Assembly (NCBI GenBank): GCA_016710595.1
Contig: JADJVM010000006.1
Coordinates: 179,501-243,500 of the forward strand
Reading direction: 5' to 3'
Origin: Niastella sp.
GTDB lineage: Bacteria; Bacteroidota; Bacteroidia; Chitinophagales; Chitinophagaceae
Length of the DNA stretch: 64,000 bases
Made by a program: the position numbers and the translations under genes. This document shows, piece by piece, positions 61,493 to 64,000 of this stretch (its first letter is position 1; the number at the start of each line of letters is the position of its first letter). The notes below the pieces were generated by a model. The model was not told the origin of the DNA and ran no database searches. It saw only the letters and a program-made list of their open reading frames with translations.

Positions 61493-62134
61493 TTAATTCT
61501 TTTTGGCACTGTTATACAATTCTGATCCTACCGGAACGGGTTCACCATTGGTAACAATACGGAATTTATATAACTGGTTTTTCTTAAAAGCTTGTTTTAT
61601 TTGTTTGAAACCGGGGTACAGGGCATCGTTATCGCCTTTTACCAGCAGTGTTTCTTCCAGCTTTCTTTGATCGCCCCCGGCATATACATTGGTAATGCTC
61701 CGGAGCCAGTCTGTCAATTCATTTTTAGCTGTATCTGTAGGGATACCCGGCATTTTAGCAGGATTTAACTCCATACTTAGGCCGGATTTCACCTGGTTTA
61801 ATGGCAAGCCATAAAACAGTTGCTTTTTCCATTTTGTAAGTTCAGATGGCGATAAGTTCAATCCCTGTGTAAGGTTCAGGTTTTCCAGTGTTTCATCTTT
61901 TTTGGTATCCTCACCAAACATTAAAAAAGTTCTGCCATCTTTAGTGAGGGTGATGATGATTGATTTATCCGGAACAGCCACAGCCGAAACTGAATTTGGC
62001 GGGGTAATGGTGAGCACTTCCGGTGGCTTTTGCTTTGTTGCTAAAATGAAAAAAGTCAAAAGCAAGAAGGCTACATCACACATCGCCGTCATATCTACGG
62101 TCGTACTCTTACGGGGTAGCTTAGGTCTTGACAT
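61493..62134 (-). CDS. exbD: ExbD/TolR family protein (first copy)
   Basis: The 213-residue protein opens MSRPKLPRKSTTVDMTAMCD and has the ExbD transmembrane segment VAFLLLTFFILATK with a conserved Asp in CDVAFLL. A periplasmic region of about 170 residues includes PGIPTDTAKNELTDW. It lies about 60 bp after exbB and immediately before the second ExbD gene. Confidence 0.9.
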   Translation of the reverse strand: MSRPKLPRKSTTVDMTAMCDVAFLLLTFFILATKQKPPEVLTITPPNSVSAVAVPDKSIIITLTKDGRTFLMFGEDTKKDETLENLNLTQGLNLSPSELTKWKKQLFYGLPLNQVKSGLSMELNPAKMPGIPTDTAKNELTDWLRSITNVYAGGDQRKLEETLLVKGDNDALYPGFKQIKQAFKKNQLYKFRIVTNGEPVPVGSELYNSAKKN

Positions 62135-62193
62135 GATAAATTATTTATTGGTATTTACTATTTAGATGCATTTCTACTGATTCTTCACAAATA

Positions 62194-63051
62194 TTATTTG
62201 TAAAGAGATGCAAAAGATTGCGTCAGCGTAAATCCTGATTCATCAATACCATACGTAATACCATCAATTCTAGTAGTAAATATATTATAGAATACAATCG
62301 CTACGGCTGAGGTACCAATACCCAGCGCCGTGTTGTATAAGGCTTCTGCAATACCTACAGAAAGTTTGCTGGCTGCAGCGCCACCGCCACTATCTTCACC
62401 CAGGGCAGCAAATGCACGTATCATTCCCATTACCGTTCCCAACAGCCCTACTAAGGTTGCAATAGAGGCAATGGTAGAAAGGAATACCAGGTTCTTTTCA
62501 AGCATGGGCAGTTCAAGTGCTGTAGCTTCTTCTACTTCTTTTTGTATAGCCAATACTTTTTGTTCGGTAGAGAGTTCATTATTAGAGATCATATCCCGGT
62601 AGCGATAAAGGCCGGCTTTCATTACATTACCAACGGAACCCTTTTGTTTATCACATTCTGCAATAGCAGCATCTACATTTTTATTGGCCAGGTTATATTG
62701 CACTTTACGAATAAAGTCGGCATTATTACCAGTACCTGTGGCTTTAGAAATGGTAAGGAACCTTTCTACTACAAATGTAATCATGGTTAAAAACGTACCA
62801 ATCAAAATAGGTACGATAATACCACCAAGGTACATCCGGCTCAATACGGTTTTGGGCTCATCCCTGTCTGGCCAGAAACCACCGTCTGTTCCATGTCCAA
62901 AGTTGTCCGGATTTCCCAATACAAATCTCCAAAGAATGTAGCCTATGATAAGGCAAATTACAGGTGCCAGGAGCGAAATAATATTGCTCGATTTTTTTGC
63001 CTGAACCGTGGTTACCGGTTTAACTGTTGCAGTTGGTTTGATGTCTGCCAT
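62194..63051 (-). CDS. exbB: MotA/TolQ/ExbB proton channel family protein
   Basis: The 285-residue protein has three or four membrane helices: an N-terminal one (LLAPVICLIIGYILWRFVLG), one at about 75-100 (GGIIVPILIGTFLTMITFVVERF), and a C-terminal pair with IASIATLVGLLGTVMGMIRAF, the ExbB signature with the conserved T/G residues, then ALYNTALGIGTSAVAIVFYNIF. It forms the proton channel with ExbD. It is the first gene of the operon. Confidence 0.93.
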   Translation of the reverse strand: MADIKPTATVKPVTTVQAKKSSNIISLLAPVICLIIGYILWRFVLGNPDNFGHGTDGGFWPDRDEPKTVLSRMYLGGIIVPILIGTFLTMITFVVERFLTISKATGTGNNADFIRKVQYNLANKNVDAAIAECDKQKGSVGNVMKAGLYRYRDMISNNELSTEQKVLAIQKEVEEATALELPMLEKNLVFLSTIASIATLVGLLGTVMGMIRAFAALGEDSGGGAAASKLSVGIAEALYNTALGIGTSAVAIVFYNIFTTRIDGITYGIDESGFTLTQSFASLYK

Positions 63052-63245
63052 AAAAATTCAAATTTTAATAAGTGAAAATTAATTTGTTCGTTAAATTTCT
63101 GTTAGATTTAAATACATACTTATTTTTATAGGTTTGGATATAGAGCCAACAAGTTAATAAAATATTCCAAAGTTGAACCATTGTATGAAAAAATATTTTT
63201 TTAACTTTTTATAAAGGTTTGTTCAGTTTATTAAAAATCATCTAC

Positions 63246-64000
63246 CTATTCGTATCGTAAAGCCACTACCGGATCAAATTTAGATGCTTTATATGCCGGG
63301 TATAAACCTGCCACCAGGCCTGTGACGGTACAAACAAAAATGGCAATAATTACCCAGGCCCATGGAATTACAAACCCTGTTTTCAATAATACAGCCACAA
63401 GGTTCCCCACTAATATGCCTGCAATAATACCTGCCACGGCTCCCATAATGCTAATAAAAATGGATTCAAATAAGAATTGCAACTGAATATCCCTTCGGGT
63501 ACTCCCCAACGCTTTTGCCAAACCAATTTCCCGTGTTCGTTCATTTACGGCAACCAGCATAATATTCATCAGGCCAATTGCGGCGCCAATTAAAGTGATC
63601 AGGGCGATGCCAATCGTCCCTTTTTCTAAGAAACCAAGATTGGTAAGTAAAGATTCGGCGATACTATCGCTCTTTACAATTTCAAAATTATTTTCATCGG
63701 TTACCGGTAACCCCCTGATGGGCCGCATAATAGCCGTTGCTTCACCAATGGCCATATCCATCCGCTTAAGATCTTTTACCATTACAGATACGGTATAAGA
63801 TGTTCTGCTGGTTGCATACATACGGCGAACATTATTATATGGAATAATAACAATACGGCTGGTATTAAAAAAAGCGCTGGATCCTTTATCTTCTAAAACA
63901 GCAATTACTTTGTAAGGCACATGATCTGCATTAATTACTTTATCTACTGCCTTGGCAGGATTTTCAGGAAATAATTTTTCTGCCACCCCGCTCCCAATCA
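63246..64000 (-). CDS. MacB/FtsX-type ABC transporter permease (5' part outside window)
   Basis: Only the C-terminal ~251 residues are in the window, and the frame continues beyond the right edge (IGSGVAEKLFP). The visible part has the periplasmic domain of MacB-type permeases (NVRRMYATSRTSYTVSVMVKDL), a linker with RGLPVTDENNFEIV, then three membrane helices beginning IGIALITLIGAAIGLMNIMLV, followed by the family box RTREIGLAKALGSTRRDI and the end DPVVALRYE. It likely works with an ABC ATPase encoded to the right, exporting lipoprotein or small molecules. Confidence 0.92.
   Translation of the reverse strand, partial: IGSGVAEKLFPENPAKAVDKVINADHVPYKVIAVLEDKGSSAFFNTSRIVIIPYNNVRRMYATSRTSYTVSVMVKDLKRMDMAIGEATAIMRPIRGLPVTDENNFEIVKSDSIAESLLTNLGFLEKGTIGIALITLIGAAIGLMNIMLVAVNERTREIGLAKALGSTRRDIQLQFLFESIFISIMGAVAGIIAGILVGNLVAVLLKTGFVIPWAWVIIAIFVCTVTGLVAGLYPAYKASKFDPVVALRYE

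Overview
The window looks like a Bacteroidota chromosome, most likely from the Chitinophagaceae/Chitinophagales. The evidence is a PorP/SprF-like protein beside a PKD protein with a gliding-motility (CHU_C) C-terminus, an exbB-exbD-exbD-tonB operon, upstream boxes that fit the Bacteroidota -7 consensus TAnnTTTG, and lack of clear Shine-Dalgarno sequences. No rRNA, tRNA or CRISPR array was seen.

Layout. (1) 1-18.7 kb is ordinary chromosome: a partial FAD oxidoreductase, type IX secretion-related proteins, recG, a DEAD-box helicase, a CvfB-like S1 protein, a nitrosative-stress/Fe-S repair cluster (Rrf2 regulator, DUF59, a polytopic membrane protein, DUF1858/DUF2249, Ric/ScdA), two PAP2 phosphatases and an M28 peptidase. 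(2) 18.8-27.1 kb is a type I restriction-modification operon (XRE, hsdM, hsdS, hsdR) carrying a Bro-N/Fic gene and a repeat-flanked GxxExxY cassette, and ending in decayed gene fragments. Its HsdS has a TAEL-type 12-bp repeat. (3) 27,166-58,536 is a 31-kb integrated element. It is bounded by a 21-bp direct repeat that overlaps the last codons of mnmE, the same place used by SGI1-type islands, and has GGGCAACAAA repeats just inside both ends. It encodes a tyrosine recombinase, helix-turn-helix proteins and a VirE-N/DUF3987 replication-type protein, but no conjugation genes. (4) 58.5-64 kb returns to chromosome: mnmE (frameshifted as read), the TonB/ExbBD operon and an ABC permease.

The element's cargo is mostly defence. 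The standout is a tightly packed minus-strand operon: hsdM, hsdS, rmuC, DUF932, hsdR, a prokaryotic Argonaute, mcrB, mcrC, then a DUF4238 gene. An XRE regulator, a WYL regulator, an AAA ATPase and an unrecognised partner precede it. Similar inverted repeats lie upstream of the ATPase gene and of hsdM, suggesting joint control by the WYL protein. The Argonaute appears to lack PIWI catalytic residues, so it would act as a guide or sensor for the nucleases around it. A SIR2-TPR gene, a thermonuclease, two related small ORFs and two copies of a covarying hairpin element fill the left part of the element.

Two genes (mnmE and SIR2-TPR) are each broken by what looks like one missing A in an A run. 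A homopolymer sequencing error is therefore as likely as real inactivation.
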